Positions 61,785 to 64,000 of a stretch of DNA of 64,000 nucleotides are shown one piece after another. Where the stretch lies: NCBI GenBank assembly GCA_030549775.1, contig CM060176.1, positions 101,351,569-101,415,568 of the forward strand, given 5' to 3'. The position numbers and the translations under genes were made by a program. The stretch is from Tamarix chinensis (taxonomy: Eukaryota > Streptophyta > Magnoliopsida > Caryophyllales > Tamaricaceae). The notes under the pieces are model-generated. The model ran no database searches and was not told where the DNA came from. It saw nothing but the letters and a program-made list of their open reading frames with translations. Every line of letters begins with the position of its first letter. Within the stretch, counting starts at the first letter, position 1.

Positions 61785-62450
61785 CCCGCCCCGCCCCCCT
61801 GTGTGCACATCTAATCCTGACCCCAACCCCCTTCGCACTCCCTCTCTCTGCACCTCCCGCCTCTCGTCTCTCGTCTCCCTCTCTGCACCTCTCGCCTCCC
61901 TCTCTACACCTCCCGTCTCCCTCTCTCTTCGCCAGATTTAGCTCTGCACATCTCCATCGCTGTCAATCTATCACTCCGTGTCTGGTTCGTTCGTGCCGTT
62001 CCGAAGCCCACCGTCTTCCCCCTACTCGTGTTTCTACTATTCATCACTTCGTCGATGCTTGCGCTGCGCCGTCTGCCTCGCTCTCTTCGGTCGCCGTCAC
62101 TTGCTCTCCTTCTCCAGATTTAGCTCTGCACATCTCCATCGCTGTCGATCTATCACTCGGCGTCGCGTATCAGCATCTTCGTTCCTCCTCCTCTCTTTAT
62201 CCATCCCAATCTCTCCTTGTCCATCGCCAGTTGTCGCTGTACATAAATCCATGGTTCATTCTCCTTCCGCATCTCTCTTTCGCTTCCTTCCATTGTCTTC
62301 GAATTGCCTTGCCTTTTCTCTCTACGCCGCCTATATCTGTGCTTGTTCCGGTGTTCATTTTTGTTTTCTGCTTGTTCTATCGATGTGCAGCAGCAAAGGG
62401 ACGGGTTGACCTTCAGCTGGATTCGACATGGATCAGCAGATTAAGGTTTG
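61785..62450 (+). other. Pyrimidine-rich leader and first-exon-like region inside the TIR element
   Basis: C/T-rich sequence with tandem 'ctctctgcacctcYcgYctc' units (61840-61925), and a 46-bp direct repeat 'ccagatttagctctgcacatctcc...ctatcactc' at about 61932 and 62114. It ends with a 'tgtgcag/cagcaaag' acceptor-like site near 62388 and an ATG at 62428 (MDQQIK), followed by a GTTTGTG donor-like site. It looks like the 5' end of a plant gene with a leader intron, possibly captured. No product can be named; longer frames here are compositional. Confidence 0.4.
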
Positions 62451-63184
62451 TGAATTTTGATTCTGTTTTTTGGTTCTTATATGTTTTTTGTAATCAATTT
62501 CTTGATGGCAATGTTGATACTCTTGATTCTCTGTGTCGGGAATGTTGTATTCTGTTGTGGATGGATTAATTATCAATGCTAATTGTTTGGTGGCTGTAGG
62601 TTAGTCTGATTAATCATGGATTAATGCTACTGTGATTAGTAATAATGATTTTAATGTTATTGAAATTAGTCTGTAATTAATGAAATTTCAGGCTTTGAAT
62701 CTGGCCTAGAGGATAAGAAAATCATAAGCAAATGCACTGAAGATTTGTGGTGATGGTGGTGCAGGGCAGGGCAGGGGTGTCCTATTTTGGGAGAGAGGGT
62801 TAGGGATGTTAGTTTGAGGCAGGCAAATTCTGCAGGTTAGTTTGACATGGCTGGAACCATTTCTTTTAATTCCTTACATCAAATTGTAACTAATGTCAAT
62901 TTTTTATATTTGAATGACAGATTTTGGAATGAAAGATTGGAGTTGGATGTAATTTTTTGTTCAACTTCATGAAGGTATTGGTTAATGATGATTTTCATTG
63001 TAGTTTAGATGATAGTGAAAGGTTTTATTTCAAGCTTGTGTAAGGTTCAATTTAAGGAATTGTTAAATTTCAAATCATGGAGGATTTTTTTTTCATTCTC
63101 ATATTGTATAACTAAATTAATGTATATTTGATTAGTATGTTTTTTTTTCTTTTGTTGAAACATGCATGCCTTTAGATGGAAATT

Positions 63185-63755
63185 AGATGGTTTAGGGTTT
63201 AGTAGGTTTAGGTTTGTAGGGTTTGGGGTTTAGGGTTAGGGTTCATGGTTTAGGGTTTAGAGGGTTTGGGGTTTAGGGTTAGGGTTTATGGTGTAGGGTT
63301 TAGAAGGTTTGGGGTTTAGAGGGTTTAGGGTTTATGGGTTAGAGGGTTCAGGGTTTAGGGTTTATGGTTTAGAGGGTTTAGGGTTTAGGGTTTAGAGGGT
63401 TTAGGGTTTGAGGTTTAGGGTTTAGGGTTTAGAGGGTTTAGAGGGTGTAGGGTTTAGGTTTAGAGGGTTTAGGGTTTAGGGTTTATGGTTTAGGGTTTAG
63501 AGGGTTTAGGATTTAGGATTTAGGGTTTAGGGTTTAGAGGGTTTAGGGTGTAGAGGGTTTAGGGTTTAGGGTTTAGGGTTTAGAGGGTTTAGGGTTTAGG
63601 GTTTAGGGTTTAGAGGGTTTAGGGTTTAGAGGGTTTAGGGTTTAGGGTTTAGAGGGTTTAGGGTTTAGGGTGTAGTGGGTTTAGGGTTTAGAGGGTTTAG
63701 GGTTTAGGGTGTAGTGGGTTTAGGGTTTAGAGGGTTTAGGGTTTAGGGTTTAGAG
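63185..63755 (+). repeat. Interstitial telomere-like array (TTTAGGG)
   Basis: About 570 bp of TTTAGGG units, the plant telomere repeat, mixed with TTTAGAGGG variants and a few GTGTAGGG or TTTATGG forms. The variants recur in order, giving 16-bp (TTTAGGG-TTTAGAGGG) and 23-bp higher-order units. It lies in the interior of the TIR element, so it is not a chromosome end. Confidence 0.93.
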
Positions 63756-63918
63756 GTTTGGATATTTGGTTTGGATATAGGTTTGGGTTAGTTTTTTGGT
63801 TTGGTATTATTATGATCTTGAATGTTGATTTAATTTTGATCTAATGGTTGAGATTGGTTCTTATGTTTGTATAATAAAAAAAGTTTGCATGTGAACCTCA
63901 CCCTATATATATATATAT

Positions 63919-64000
63919 GGTCTTCTGATTTAATAATCTCACATAACTAGTGATGCCAATTTCTATAAATATCTATTGTATAACTACTAACCAAATTGAC
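63919..64000. other. Window edge, no feature
   Basis: Short AT-rich flank of the TIR element; nothing recognisable. Confidence 0.5.

Larger units (their letters stand above)
61647..63918. mobile_element. TIR element (MULE/Micron-like) in a TA tract, about 2.27 kb
   Basis: The left end (61647-61720) and the reversed right end (63918-63838) align: a TA run, GG-TCA-TGCG-ACT, then TTATT-TACAAAC-TA and a C-TTGGATC / CATTAGATC block. Such ends beside (TA)n occur on plant elements placed in TA microsatellites. No transposase is inside. Instead there is a pyrimidine-rich leader-like region, a short ATG exon-like piece, and a telomere-like array. Superfamily assignment is uncertain. Confidence 0.6.

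Noticed and set aside
62231..62569. 112- to 143-codon plus frames as a secreted or membrane protein
   Set aside because: Hydrophobic composition comes from C/T-rich leader sequence; frames overlap and there is no family match.
63185..63755. True chromosome end
   Set aside because: The array is impure, internal to a TIR element and followed by ordinary sequence.

Overview
The window looks like an intergenic-rich stretch of a flowering-plant nuclear genome. It is AT-rich, with plant-type splice sites, an NLR resistance gene, TTTAGGG telomere-type repeats, and many nested plant transposons (LTR elements, LINE, hAT, CACTA, Helitron, FAR1/MULE remnant, Cassandra-like TRIM). I cannot name the species; a eudicot is my guess only.

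Only one gene looks intact: a CC-NB-LRR (CNL) gene on the minus strand (30503-26485). It has one 383-bp intron that splits the P-loop codons and predicts 1211 residues. Near it lie two gene relics: the last two exons of a chloroplast-type FKBP isomerase (22716-23122, plus) and a frame-broken kelch-repeat gene resembling nitrile-specifier proteins (about 24570-25215, minus).

The largest share of the window belongs to one family of very long non-coding elements with TG...CA ends (TGTAA-YA-CCCC / GGGGTRTTACA). The clearest copies are 1763-7011 (5-bp duplication ACAAC), 9060-16119 (TATGG/TACGG), 37618-42453 (CTACC) and 52573-55810 (no duplication seen). Older or broken copies lie at 1331-1762 + 7012-9059 + 16120-16770, 16771-17420 and 19053-about 20690. 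They look like giant solo LTRs or long non-coding LTR derivatives. Each copy combines some or all of a pyrimidine-rich, GC-rich leader near one end, degenerate tandem repeats in the middle, and a cluster of short 'CCACTATTATAGCCGGTGGACCGG'-like boxes towards the other end. I give strand for this family so that the pyrimidine-rich leader reads forward; this is a convention, because the ends are nearly symmetric.

Layout: 355-1358 chimeric repeat with Ty3/gypsy integrase relic; 1331-17420 nest of LTR-like elements, one holding a 1627-bp hAT element; 17421-18560 FAR1/MULE relic and hAT MITE; 19053-20690 LTR-like fragment; 22716-30503 genic island; 30700-33500 AT-rich spacer; 33505-34471 second copy of the chimeric repeat; 34630-37217 CACTA relic; 37108-43100 LINE ORF1 relic split by an LTR-like element; 46610-48382 Helitron; 49190-50048 inverted pair of Cassandra-like LTRs; 52573-55810 LTR-like element; 56100-56697 CACTA end; 57050-60900 LINE ORF2 relic; 61647-63918 terminal-inverted-repeat element that carries a leader-like region and a long interstitial telomere-like array.

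No operon-like or pathway relationship between genes is visible.
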